From a virus: a DNA stretch of 31,378 nucleotides. The translations under genes were made by a program, and so were the position numbers. Shown here one piece after another: positions 1-8,191 of the stretch (within the stretch, counting starts at the first letter, position 1; each line of letters starts with the position of its first letter). The notes under the pieces are model-generated. The model was given only the letters and a program-made list of their open reading frames with translations. It was not told the origin of the DNA and searched no databases. The stretch is taken from IMG/VR virus record IMGVR_UViG_3300042691_013488, positions 1 to 31,378 of that record, one strand, 5' to 3'.

Positions 1-416
1 TTAAAGAACAAACCCCCTTATTTCATGCTGCTAGTATTAAGTCTAAGGGTGATTATCCTGTAGCATGGCCTCATGACGGATTGCAGCACGATAAGGGGTC
101 AGGGCAAACGCTGCGCGATATGTACGCAAAGCACGGCTTAAAGATGTTGCCTGACAGGGCTACGTTCGAGGACGGAAGCAATGGATTGGAGGCAGGAATT
201 GCTCAAATGCTAGAGCGTATGCAGACTGGCCGTTTCAAAGTATTCAATCACTTGTCAGATTGGCGTGATGAATTCAGACAATACCACCGCAAGGATGGGT
301 TAATAGTTAAATTGAACGACGATATTATGAGCGCAACGCGCTACGCGATGATGATGCTGCGACATGCATCAAGCAAAACAACCGCATTCGATTATAGGGC
401 TTTTTATAACAGATGA
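1..416 (+). CDS. terL: Terminase large subunit, C-terminal end (partial)
   Basis: The reading frame is open from the window edge (first complete codon at 3), so only about the last 137 residues are present. The motor cuts concatemeric DNA and pumps it through the portal; this part is the RNase H-like nuclease domain. Visible hallmarks are a PHD tripeptide near the start (nt 69-77), a LRDMYAKHG helix, and a late DDIMSATRYAMMM helix carrying the usual final acidic residue of terminase nucleases. The stop overlaps the portal start as ATGA (413-416), so the two are probably translationally coupled. Terminase followed directly by portal is the standard order in tailed phages. The ATPase domain lies outside the window. 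Confidence 0.85.
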   Translation, partial: KEQTPLFHAASIKSKGDYPVAWPHDGLQHDKGSGQTLRDMYAKHGLKMLPDRATFEDGSNGLEAGIAQMLERMQTGRFKVFNHLSDWRDEFRQYHRKDGLIVKLNDDIMSATRYAMMMLRHASSKTTAFDYRAFYNR

Positions 417-3019
417 TAAAACTGAATGATGACACCGCAATTATCAAATACGCAAGCGAGTGCATAAGAAGGTTTACTAACGCCCCGAATACAAGGCAAT
501 GGCGCAATACGATATTAAAGAATGGTTATTTACTGGTTGCTAGTAGCCAGTGGGAAGAGAAAGAATATAACGAGCGCAAAGCGGATGGATTGCCAACGCT
601 TACGATTAACCGGACTGCCCCTGTTATTGATGCAATTGCTGGCTTTGAAACGCAGAATCGCGCAGAGGTTACGTACTCACCACGCGCCAAGCAAGACGAA
701 CAAATAACGCAGATTATTGAGCTAGGTGTAAACTGCATTGAAGATAACTGCTACGCTGGCTTTCATGATTCTGAATCCTTTAAGGATATGTTAATTTGTG
801 GTGTGGGTGGTACGAATACCTATATTTCATATGATGAAAATCCTGACGGTGATGCGCAGATGCGCCGTGTATTCCCCGGATACTTAGGATGGGAACCAAC
901 ATCACGCGCAAAGAACATCCTTGATAGTAACTTTGTGTTTGAAGCAAAGCTGTTATCGCCTGAAAGATTTGCGGAAGAAGTTGGCGAAGAAAACGGCTCA
1001 ATTTCTAACATGTCTATCCCTGAAAATGACTTCATAGAATTCTTTGGTGGGTATCGTTCGGCTGCTTATCAACGCCCTAGAATTATATTTGAGTTTCAGT
1101 GGCGGCAGAAAGAAACCTTCTACCGTGTACGCAATCCGTTCATGGGGCAGGAAAACAATCAGTTCGCTATGATTTACATGAACGAGGCGATGAATGATTA
1201 TGGGATTGATCCGCAGCTTGATTCATTCTCAATGCGTCCGGCAATGTTCAATAAGCTCAAGAAGGACATTGAGGGCTTTGGTGGTCAATTAGAATACCAA
1301 AAGCACAAGAAGTTTGTGTATTATCGCGCTATCATTGGCGGCAACAAGGTTATATCTAAGTCAGAAAACTACACACAAGATGCATTTAGTATCCTGTTCA
1401 TGACTGGTAAGTTTGACGAAGCAAACCAGTTTTACTATGGCGTATGTCGTTCATTGCAAGACCCGCAGCAGGTGTATAACCGCACAATCAGCAACCTGAT
1501 GACGCATCAAGAAACCGCCGCGCTTGGTGGGTATGATATTGAAGAAGATGCGGTGCATGATCTGAATGCGTTTAGGGATACAGCGCGTAAGGCTCGATTC
1601 CTTACGGTGTTTAAGCCGGGTTCATTAGCTGCACAAAAAGCCCGTCCTAAACAATATGGCGGTTTACCTGAAAGCATACCTCAGGCATTTTCGATTAGTG
1701 ATACATCGTTCATGTCTGTTTCAGGTGTGACAATGGACTTTATGGGGATGTCTGATAGCGCACCACAGCAGGCTGCGACTTTATACGAAGCCAAAGTGCG
1801 TCAAGGGATGACTATCCTTGCGCCATACTTTGATGCCAAACGCTTTAAGATGCAAAAGCAGGGTAAGCTGTACATATCATTGCTTGGTATCTTGCTTGAG
1901 AATAACCCATATTTTGCTACCCGCTTCTTGCCTAAAGACGCACAAATTAATATTCAATCATTAGTGGATGGTATCGCTGCTGAGTATGACGTACAGGTAG
2001 AGCAGTCACCACAGACGCAGAATGAGCGTCAGAAGATATTTGAGAAGTTCCTCGACCTCGCAGCTAAAGACCCTAAATTCATTGGCCTTGCTTTAGAATA
2101 CGCGCCGTTCAATAAAGAGCAGCTTGACCAAGCGCGCCAATTAATGATGCCTCCTCCCCCTCCACAGCCTGACCCTATGACGCAGCGGTTACTGGCAGCG
2201 GAAGCATCAAGCAAAGAAGCAAGCGCGGCGAAACAATTGGCCGATGCTGACAAGACTAAAGCTGAAACGATGGAAAAACTGAAAGCCATTCAAACGCCGG
2301 AAGTTGCAGAAACTCAGGCAGACCGCATGAAGCTTGCGGAAATGCTTGGCAATATTGAGCTTAAAGAGCGCGAAATGGATAATAAAGAAGCGCAGATGCT
2401 ATCTGATAATGCGTTCCGTAACCGAGAAATGAACGCACGCGAAAAAGAACTAGCAATTAAAGAGGCTAATTCAGAAATTGAACGTGAGAAAACACGCATT
2501 GAAGCGGCTAGAATGTTAGCGGATGCAATGGCACCTAAAACCGCATTTGGAACTGCCCCTGTATCTCCTGAAGATGTTGGCATGATTCAGGAAGTATTGA
2601 CGGGTAAGACTGTTAAGAAGGTCACGCAAGAAGATATGAAGCCAGTGCTGGAAGGTTTGGCAAAGCTGCTTGAATCTACGCAGTCAGATAGCTCAAAGCG
2701 CATTGAATCGCTTGAAAGCACCATCAAAGAGTTGCGCAACAAGCCTGAGCCTAAGCTTAAGGAGCGCGATGATGCGCCAATGTTTGCCGCAATCACCAGT
2801 ATTGCAGGGAGTGTGGGTAAACTAGCTGATTCACAGAATAAAATTGTAGATAAGCTCAAAGAGATTTCACAACCACAAGTCATCATTCAAAAGCAGGAAG
2901 TCAAAGAAAAACCTGAAAAAGAAGATGATGATGAAATTGAATACGAGATTGAAAAAATCAAAGACCCTCTCACAGGTGAACTCAAGGGCATGAAGAAAAC
3001 CAGAAAGAGAAAGGGATGA
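413..3019 (+). CDS. Portal protein (P22 gp1-like) with long C-terminal coiled coil
   Basis: This is the dodecameric ring at the capsid vertex through which DNA enters and leaves. The N-terminal ~550 residues look like a P22-type portal: a helical start, a GLPTLTINRTAPVIDAIAG segment, then the FETQNRAEV stretch typical of this family. At 868 residues it is longer than P22 gp1 (725). After a proline run near residue 577 comes a region rich in Ala, Glu and Lys with heptad character (about 590-700), then a charged end with alternating Lys and Glu. This tail could form the barrel that projects into the head in P22-type portals (inference). The start overlaps terL by ATGA. The 3' neighbour begins four bases after the stop. 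Confidence 0.85.
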   Translation: MIKLNDDTAIIKYASECIRRFTNAPNTRQWRNTILKNGYLLVASSQWEEKEYNERKADGLPTLTINRTAPVIDAIAGFETQNRAEVTYSPRAKQDEQITQIIELGVNCIEDNCYAGFHDSESFKDMLICGVGGTNTYISYDENPDGDAQMRRVFPGYLGWEPTSRAKNILDSNFVFEAKLLSPERFAEEVGEENGSISNMSIPENDFIEFFGGYRSAAYQRPRIIFEFQWRQKETFYRVRNPFMGQENNQFAMIYMNEAMNDYGIDPQLDSFSMRPAMFNKLKKDIEGFGGQLEYQKHKKFVYYRAIIGGNKVISKSENYTQDAFSILFMTGKFDEANQFYYGVCRSLQDPQQVYNRTISNLMTHQETAALGGYDIEEDAVHDLNAFRDTARKARFLTVFKPGSLAAQKARPKQYGGLPESIPQAFSISDTSFMSVSGVTMDFMGMSDSAPQQAATLYEAKVRQGMTILAPYFDAKRFKMQKQGKLYISLLGILLENNPYFATRFLPKDAQINIQSLVDGIAAEYDVQVEQSPQTQNERQKIFEKFLDLAAKDPKFIGLALEYAPFNKEQLDQARQLMMPPPPPQPDPMTQRLLAAEASSKEASAAKQLADADKTKAETMEKLKAIQTPEVAETQADRMKLAEMLGNIELKEREMDNKEAQMLSDNAFRNREMNAREKELAIKEANSEIEREKTRIEAARMLADAMAPKTAFGTAPVSPEDVGMIQEVLTGKTVKKVTQEDMKPVLEGLAKLLESTQSDSSKRIESLESTIKELRNKPEPKLKERDDAPMFAAITSIAGSVGKLADSQNKIVDKLKEISQPQVIIQKQEVKEKPEKEDDDEIEYEIEKIKDPLTGELKGMKKTRKRKG

Positions 3020-3022
3020 TAA

Positions 3023-5035
3023 ATGGCATTATACCATGCGTTTACCAATAACATCCCCAATGCTACTGGTACGCTCACGGTATGGAATGGCGCGACAACA
3101 GCAACTGTTGCGGCAACCGATATTGTCAGGCCAACAGATTGGAACAGCCAGCACATTCAGCAGGTAACGCTATCTGGCCACGTAGCTGGTAACAGCACGC
3201 TATCCGGCACGAACATTATTTATGAGGGTGGTCATAACATTACATTATCTGGCACCAGCAACACGATTATATTCAGCGTTCACGGCGGCGGCGGCGGTGG
3301 CGGTGGTGATGGTGGCAATGTTCTAGCCGCTGGCACTCAGACAGCCAACACAACTGGCACAGTGCTGTTTAGCAATGCCAATAATGTCACGTTCGGGATG
3401 AACAACTCCAGTGTGATGACTGCATCGGCGAGCTTTCCGGCGCAGTCTGTGCAACCAGCGATTCAATCAATCAGTGGTGGTACAACCCGCATTACCACTG
3501 GTGAGGTGGTTTTTAGCAACTCCAACGGCATGAGCTTTGGGGTAAATGGAAATACCATCACAGGCTCGCACAATGGAATCACTAGTCAATCCGTACAGAC
3601 ACAAAATCTCGTATCGGTACTTGGCAGCACAGGCAATATCAGCTTTGCCAACTCTAACGGCATTACGTTTGGTGGCAATGCTTCTACTGTAACTGCAAGC
3701 CATAACGGACTAACGTCGCAAAGCAACCAAGCATTAAGCGCATCAAACGGAAGTTTTACGTTTCAGACGCTAAATTTTAGTAATGCCAACAACGTGACAT
3801 TTGGCACAAGTGCCGGTGGCATTATGACTGCATCGGTCAATGCTCAGTCAGTGCAAACGCAGAATTTAGTATCCGTGCAAGGAAGCACTGGGAACATATC
3901 GTTTAGTAATTCAAACGGTGTAACTTTCGGATTTAACGCATCGACTATCACTGCTTCGCATAATGGTTTAACAAGCCAAAGCAATCAGGCTTTTAGCGCA
4001 TCGGGCGGCTCAAGTGCGTTTCAGACATTAAACTTTGCTAACAGCAACGGGTTAACCTTTAGCAATAGCAACGGCTCAGTAGTAGCAAGCTACACCGTAC
4101 CGACGCAAACAAATCAAACCATTGGTGGCTACGCGGTAGGTAACACTACAGGTGCAAGTTCGAGCTCTACCGTTGACGCCCGTAGCTTCTCCATACAAGG
4201 GGCGGGGGCGGCATCGGTGGGCTTTACCAATGGCTCGTGGGTGGTATCGGCTCCAAACGCAGCGGCAGGCAATGTGACATTCAGCGCTGGTACAACGAGC
4301 AATGGGCTTGCTAACGTAGTATTTAGCAACTCAAACAACGTGTCATTTGGATTGAACGGCTCTACCATTACGGCAAGCGCAGGGGGTGGTGGTGCAGGAG
4401 CAACGCAATCAACCTTCTGGTATCCGCAAGACAGGCTAATCACGGCTATTTCTGCCCCTGTGAATGGTTCAATGTCAGTACAGTTATTACTTGCTGATGC
4501 AAACTATTCAGCCACTAGAATGGGAATCTTGGCGTCAATGTCGCCAATTTCTAGTGCTGATAACCGGACATTTAGCTTTGTGTATTCGCATTGGTGCGGG
4601 ATTTATACGAATAATGCAGGCACGTTATCAAGTGTTTCTAGTGCATCAATCGCTACTACGCTTGGAACTTGGTCGTCAAATGCCACAAACAGCGCGAACT
4701 CCAAGCGTATACTGACAATGCCGTTCAATGTGAATTTAACAGAGGGATTGTACTACATAGCTAACATATTATCATTCCGCGCTATCTCTACTTCAACCAG
4801 CTCTCAAACGGTTGCAGCTATGAACATGACGCTGGACGGTGGTGCGTTCCTTACGCAGAATAACTATGCACTTATGGGTGTGGGAACTAATGCTACTGTC
4901 AACGAGTTCTTTACTGGGCAGGGCATTTACTTAACTACGACAAGCGCCGTTCCTGCGACGATTAACCTAACCGGAATGGCTGCAACCGGAACTAACCCCG
5001 CAAGGGCTAATATTGCATTAATGTTTAGAGCATAG
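3023..5035 (+). CDS. Repeat-rich fibre-like virion protein
   Basis: This 670-residue protein is dominated by Gly, Ser, Asn and Thr, with almost no Lys. A ~90-residue head is followed by a glycine run (about residues 91-101). Next come about eight repeats of roughly 43 residues (about 100-460), each with a core like FSNSNGVTFG followed by STITASHNG. Two repeat types alternate, one opening SVQTQNLVSV and one opening SNQA.SAS, giving an 86-residue super-period (Ser190 and Ser276 are equivalent). After a second glycine run comes a ~200-residue C-terminal domain with predicted beta character. The layout suits a long beta-structured fibre or head appendage with a distal binding domain. The position between portal and scaffold leaves head fibre and tail fibre equally possible. 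An RBS (AAAGGG) lies just upstream, overlapping the portal stop. Confidence 0.6.
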   Translation: MALYHAFTNNIPNATGTLTVWNGATTATVAATDIVRPTDWNSQHIQQVTLSGHVAGNSTLSGTNIIYEGGHNITLSGTSNTIIFSVHGGGGGGGGDGGNVLAAGTQTANTTGTVLFSNANNVTFGMNNSSVMTASASFPAQSVQPAIQSISGGTTRITTGEVVFSNSNGMSFGVNGNTITGSHNGITSQSVQTQNLVSVLGSTGNISFANSNGITFGGNASTVTASHNGLTSQSNQALSASNGSFTFQTLNFSNANNVTFGTSAGGIMTASVNAQSVQTQNLVSVQGSTGNISFSNSNGVTFGFNASTITASHNGLTSQSNQAFSASGGSSAFQTLNFANSNGLTFSNSNGSVVASYTVPTQTNQTIGGYAVGNTTGASSSSTVDARSFSIQGAGAASVGFTNGSWVVSAPNAAAGNVTFSAGTTSNGLANVVFSNSNNVSFGLNGSTITASAGGGGAGATQSTFWYPQDRLITAISAPVNGSMSVQLLLADANYSATRMGILASMSPISSADNRTFSFVYSHWCGIYTNNAGTLSSVSSASIATTLGTWSSNATNSANSKRILTMPFNVNLTEGLYYIANILSFRAISTSTSSQTVAAMNMTLDGGAFLTQNNYALMGVGTNATVNEFFTGQGIYLTTTSAVPATINLTGMAATGTNPARANIALMFRA

Positions 5036-5042
5036 GAGATTT

Positions 5043-5321
5043 ATGGCTAGAGCAACTATCGTACAAACTATCAAACGCAGTGATGAAACTGCAGACCCTA
5101 ATGTTGTTTCGGCTATTTACACAGGCCTTGCAATGTGGAATAACGAATTAGGTCAGCCGATTCAGGAAGATATTGAGTTCAATGTGATGTTTAATTTGAA
5201 CGCAACTGCAGACCAGATTGAAGTCGCAATCCGTAACGCTGCTAAGAAACGCTCGGAAGAAGTAAGCGGCCAGACTTGGCAGAATAACGATATTTACCAA
5301 CCAAACATCCGCAGGGGTTAA
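5043..5321 (+). CDS. Small protein of unknown function in the head operon
   Basis: This 92-residue protein is not one I recognise. It is soluble-looking and acidic in the middle, with no membrane segment, cysteine cluster or signal. The start has a good RBS (AGGAG, 4 bases upstream of ATG). The stop TAA overlaps the ATG of the glycosyltransferase gene (TAATG), which implies coupled translation with it. It lies between the fibre-like gene and the sugar-transfer gene, so it may belong to the virion or help the modification pair. Nothing in its sequence decides this. Confidence 0.7.
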   Translation: MARATIVQTIKRSDETADPNVVSAIYTGLAMWNNELGQPIQEDIEFNVMFNLNATADQIEVAIRNAAKKRSEEVSGQTWQNNDIYQPNIRRG

Positions 5322-6040
5322 TGGAACCGCAAATTATATCAGACTATGCAATGGGTCGACATAATATCGACCTGAATAAAACCATAAGCCGCCTTGATAA
5401 AGAATGTGCTTATAAAGACCTGTCATGCGTGATGATAGTGCCGGGATTTGGTACAGTACCAACGATGGTAGTCGCATCATGGTTATCACTATATGCTCCG
5501 CCTAATCAGAAGTTTTGCCGCTTGTTTCCTATTGGTATGGAAGTGGGTGACGCTTACAGTAAGTGCATTGAATCTATCCTTGCGCATCCTGATTTAGGCA
5601 AGTGGAAGTACATTGTGACGATGGAGCATGACAACACCCCGCAACCTGACGGGCTTGTAAGATTACTCGCTCAAATGGAAGCGCACCCAGAATATGCTTG
5701 CATAGGCGGCCTATATTATACGAAGGGTTTTGCCGGACAACCTCAGATATGGGGCGACCCTAAAGACCCTGTTATGAATTTTAGACCGCAAACGCCTATT
5801 CCTAACACGCTGCAAGAGTGCAACGGAACTGGAATGGGGTTTAATGTATTTCGCATGGATATGTTTAGAGATGATAAACTTCGCAAGCCTTGGTTTAAAA
5901 CCTGCGCAAGTCAAACCGATGGTATTTTTACACAGGACTTATATTTTTGGATGGATGCTAGAAAACACGGATACAGGTGCGCTATAGATACATCAGTGTT
6001 AGTCGGGCACTTTGATTCAACCACGGGGGAAAATTGGTAA
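5321..6040 (+). CDS. Glycosyltransferase, GT-A fold (GT2-like)
   Basis: The protein is predicted to transfer a sugar from a nucleotide-sugar donor. In 239 residues it shows the order expected of GT-A enzymes: an N-terminal strand SCVMIVPGFG (35-44), a metal-site-like EHDN motif (102-105, in place of a classic DxD), an acceptor-side CNGTGMGF motif (167-174), and a TQDLYFWMDARKHGY helix (204-218) corresponding to the ED..f....G motif. A late His (230) may complete the metal site. There is no membrane segment, so it acts in the cytosol. It is coupled to the gene before it (TAATG) and sits one base before a methyltransferase. The acceptor is unknown. Virion proteins made in the same operon, especially the Ser/Thr/Asn-rich fibre, are candidates (inference); host surface polysaccharide is the alternative. 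Confidence 0.75.
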   Translation: MEPQIISDYAMGRHNIDLNKTISRLDKECAYKDLSCVMIVPGFGTVPTMVVASWLSLYAPPNQKFCRLFPIGMEVGDAYSKCIESILAHPDLGKWKYIVTMEHDNTPQPDGLVRLLAQMEAHPEYACIGGLYYTKGFAGQPQIWGDPKDPVMNFRPQTPIPNTLQECNGTGMGFNVFRMDMFRDDKLRKPWFKTCASQTDGIFTQDLYFWMDARKHGYRCAIDTSVLVGHFDSTTGENW

Positions 6041-6041
6041 T

Positions 6042-6560
6042 ATGAAATTAGACCTAGGCGCAGGAAAGAACAAAAAAGAAGGTTTTATAGGTGTGGATTC
6101 AATCGCGTTTGAAGGTGTGGATATTGTTCACGACCTCACGCAAACACCTTGGCCTTTTGAAGATAATTCTGTTGATGAAATACACGCTTCGCACTTTGTA
6201 GAGCATCTCACAGCACCACAGCGTATTGCGTTTGTAAATGAGTGTTATCGTATTCTTAAAGATGGTGCTAAATGTACGATTATCACCCCACACTGGGCAT
6301 CTACCCGCGCTTATGGTGACTTAACCCACCAATGGCCGCCTGTATGTGAAATGTGGTATTACTATTTAAACAAAGAGTGGAGAGCGATTAACGCACCTCA
6401 CAATCAAGATTATCAATGCAATTTTGATGCATCATGGGGTTACTCAATGCACCCTGAGCTTTTGACGCGCACTCCCGAACATCAAACTCGCGCACTAGCG
6501 TTTTACAAAGAAGCGGCGCAGGATTTACACGCAACTATTATTAAAAAGAAACCTGAATGA
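6042..6560 (+). CDS. SAM-dependent methyltransferase, class I
   Basis: This 172-residue protein resembles small class I methyltransferases. Features are a glycine-rich SAM loop LDLGAG (3-8), an acidic residue ending strand 2 (Asp19), WPFEDNSVDEI (37-47), HFVEHL (51-56) and the YRILKDG segment (69-75) that commonly follows in sugar or small-molecule methylases. I place the start at the ATG at 6042, behind a GGGGGA motif. A longer in-frame ATG at 6012 lies inside the upstream gene, and the SAM loop would then not begin at the N-terminus. It directly follows the glycosyltransferase and overlaps the next gene by ATGA, so it may finish the same glycan. The substrate cannot be read from the sequence. 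Confidence 0.7.
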   Translation: MKLDLGAGKNKKEGFIGVDSIAFEGVDIVHDLTQTPWPFEDNSVDEIHASHFVEHLTAPQRIAFVNECYRILKDGAKCTIITPHWASTRAYGDLTHQWPPVCEMWYYYLNKEWRAINAPHNQDYQCNFDASWGYSMHPELLTRTPEHQTRALAFYKEAAQDLHATIIKKKPE

Positions 6561-6772
6561 CAACGGCCTTTCAGCCCAACGCGCTACAGCCTAATGCGTT
6601 TCAGATTGACCCGCCAATACCAAGCACACCACCTGCGATTGCGTCAATAGTAAATCGCTATGGCCGCGTACCACAGGCTCGCAAGTTAGGAATACCAAAC
6701 TATATCTATATGATGGAAAAAAACCGCTTGGATGAGGAAGAAATGCTCATTCTTGCTACATTAGACGATTAA
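6557..6772 (+). CDS. Small Pro/Gln-rich phage protein
   Basis: This 71-residue protein has an N-terminus that repeats AFQPNALQPNAFQ-type units, a motif I have often seen in small phage proteins of unknown role in head operons. A Pro-rich linker follows (about 17-27), then a basic, aromatic and finally acidic C-terminus. The start overlaps the methyltransferase stop by ATGA. No enzyme motif or membrane segment is visible. A minor virion or assembly role would fit the position, but this is inference. Confidence 0.65.
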   Translation: MTTAFQPNALQPNAFQIDPPIPSTPPAIASIVNRYGRVPQARKLGIPNYIYMMEKNRLDEEEMLILATLDD

Positions 6773-6783
6773 AGGAGAAAACA

Positions 6784-7125
6784 ATGGCAGTATCTAGCTT
6801 TATATCAATAAACTACCCAATTTATCCGCGTCCTGAATATGTAAACGCAGTTGCTATGGCTACTGCCACAGCAGAAAACATACCTGTACCAGCAGGAGCA
6901 ACACACGTTTTAATAAGTGGGTCAGGAAATTTCCTTGTAAATTTCTTTGGTACGGCATCCTCTCCGGGCGACACAACGGATGGCACGGCTTCATTCTATT
7001 GTGCAACACAAAAAGAATATTGGTTCTCTCTTGAACCAAGAACAGACGGAACACCCATAGCAAACATTAGTGTGATTCCCGTTACTAGTGCAACTGTCAC
7101 GGCGGCTTTTTACAAAAAGAACTGA
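6784..7125 (+). CDS. Small beta-rich protein, possible virion decoration
   Basis: This 113-residue protein is preceded by a textbook RBS (AAAGGAGAAAACA before the ATG), which implies high expression. The composition (many Ala, Thr, Val, Gly and aromatic residues, few charges) suggests an all-beta fold. There is no signal peptide or transmembrane helix. It lies just ahead of scaffold and capsid genes, so a head-decoration or head-tail accessory role is plausible but not shown. Confidence 0.6.
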   Translation: MAVSSFISINYPIYPRPEYVNAVAMATATAENIPVPAGATHVLISGSGNFLVNFFGTASSPGDTTDGTASFYCATQKEYWFSLEPRTDGTPIANISVIPVTSATVTAAFYKKN

Positions 7126-7149
7126 TTTTAACAACAAAAGAGGATTTGA

Positions 7150-8067
7150 ATGACTGAAACCACTGGTTTTCTGAAACCCGCAGATATTCGCGCTAAAGCG
7201 GATGCTGCATTTAACCAGCCCAAAGTAGAGGCATCTGAACAGCCACAACCTGTTAACGATGCACCGCAGGAAATTGCACAAGAACAGGTTACAGAAGCCC
7301 CTCAAGATGGTGAGGTTGAACAACCAATTGAACAGGCAGCGCAGCCTAAGCCTAAAACGCCATACATCCCCAAGCCCCGCGTGGATGAGATGGTGCAGAA
7401 AGCGCGAGAAGAAGGTGCTTTGACAGCTAAGCAGGAAGCCGAACAGTTGCGCCAACAAAACCTAGCAATGGCGCAGTATATTCAGCAGAATATGCAAAAA
7501 GCAGCACCTAAAAGCGAACCTGAAATTGACACTAGCAAGTATCTTGATGATGAGCTTGCTAAGGAAGTGTTTGCAATCAAGAAAGAAAACGAGCAGCTAC
7601 GCAATCAGTTAGGCCAGATTGTTCAAACCACTAGCGCAGATAAGACTTTTGGTCGTATGGAACAAATCGAAACCGCATTTGCAGCGCAGAATCCTGATTA
7701 CTCACAGGCCGTTCAGCATGTGATTGCATTGTATCCAAGTCAGGATATGGGTGCAAAAACGGTATGGGATATTGCAACGACAGCATTGAAAGAGAATAAA
7801 AACCCCGCCGCAGAGCTTTATGCTTTTGCAAAGAAAGCGGGATTTGCTGCTAAGCCAGCAGTTATAAAGAATTCACCTAATCTTGCAGCGATTAACCGCA
7901 ATGCGGATAAAGCGAGAAGCATAGGTGATATATCGTCGGACGTACCAACCACAGACGCACCAGCTTATGATTATAAAAAGCTGGTAGGCCGTCAAGGTTT
8001 GAGCGACCCGAAAAAGATACGCGAACTTGCTACTAAAATTGGCAATCGCGCAGGCAACCTCGTCTAA
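7150..8067 (+). CDS. Capsid scaffolding protein
   Basis: The protein directs procapsid assembly and leaves the head before or during DNA packaging. At 305 residues it matches the usual size (P22 gp8 has 303). It is Gln/Glu/Ala-rich and mostly helical, with a disordered acidic N-terminal third rich in Pro and Gln (about 20-75), a coiled-coil region (about 80-165) and a Lys/Arg-rich end, as expected for the helix-turn-helix that binds coat protein. It has an RBS (AGAGGA) 6 bases before the ATG. It lies immediately upstream of the major capsid gene, the classic order. I saw no protease domain or motif. Confidence 0.75.
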   Translation: MTETTGFLKPADIRAKADAAFNQPKVEASEQPQPVNDAPQEIAQEQVTEAPQDGEVEQPIEQAAQPKPKTPYIPKPRVDEMVQKAREEGALTAKQEAEQLRQQNLAMAQYIQQNMQKAAPKSEPEIDTSKYLDDELAKEVFAIKKENEQLRNQLGQIVQTTSADKTFGRMEQIETAFAAQNPDYSQAVQHVIALYPSQDMGAKTVWDIATTALKENKNPAAELYAFAKKAGFAAKPAVIKNSPNLAAINRNADKARSIGDISSDVPTTDAPAYDYKKLVGRQGLSDPKKIRELATKIGNRAGNLV

Positions 8068-8120
8068 TCCACGACACGGATTTATTGCCTTTTAATACAC
8101 CGTTAGTCCACGACACGGAC
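8066..8120 (+). promoter_or_regulatory. Twin hairpins with identical loops upstream of the capsid gene
   Basis: The 124-base gap between scaffold and capsid contains a 13-base direct repeat (8068-8080 and 8107-8119). Each copy is a small hairpin. The first has stem AATCC/GGATT (8066-8070 with 8078-8082) and loop ACGACAC. The second has stem GTCC/GGAC (8106-8109 with 8117-8120) and the same loop. The A-T pair of the first is replaced by G-C in the second, so pairing is kept while sequence changes. A third weak stem, CAGC/GCTG, lies at 8133-8146. The element probably acts in the mRNA, for example as a protein-binding, processing or translation-control site for the abundant capsid gene (inference). 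Confidence 0.5.
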
Positions 8121-8191
8121 ATTTCGCACGCACAGCGCGATAGCTGGCACTTCACACCTTTCATCAACAATCTAGCAAATAGGGGATTCCT

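Noticed and set aside
6012-6041. Upstream ATG of the methyltransferase
   Set aside because: It lies inside the glycosyltransferase gene and has no RBS; the ATG at 6042 follows GGGGGA and puts the SAM loop at the N-terminus as usual.
8091-8106. T7-like phage promoter (TTTTAATACACC)
   Set aside because: Only the TAATAC core agrees with the T7 class consensus, and no phage RNA polymerase gene is seen in the window.
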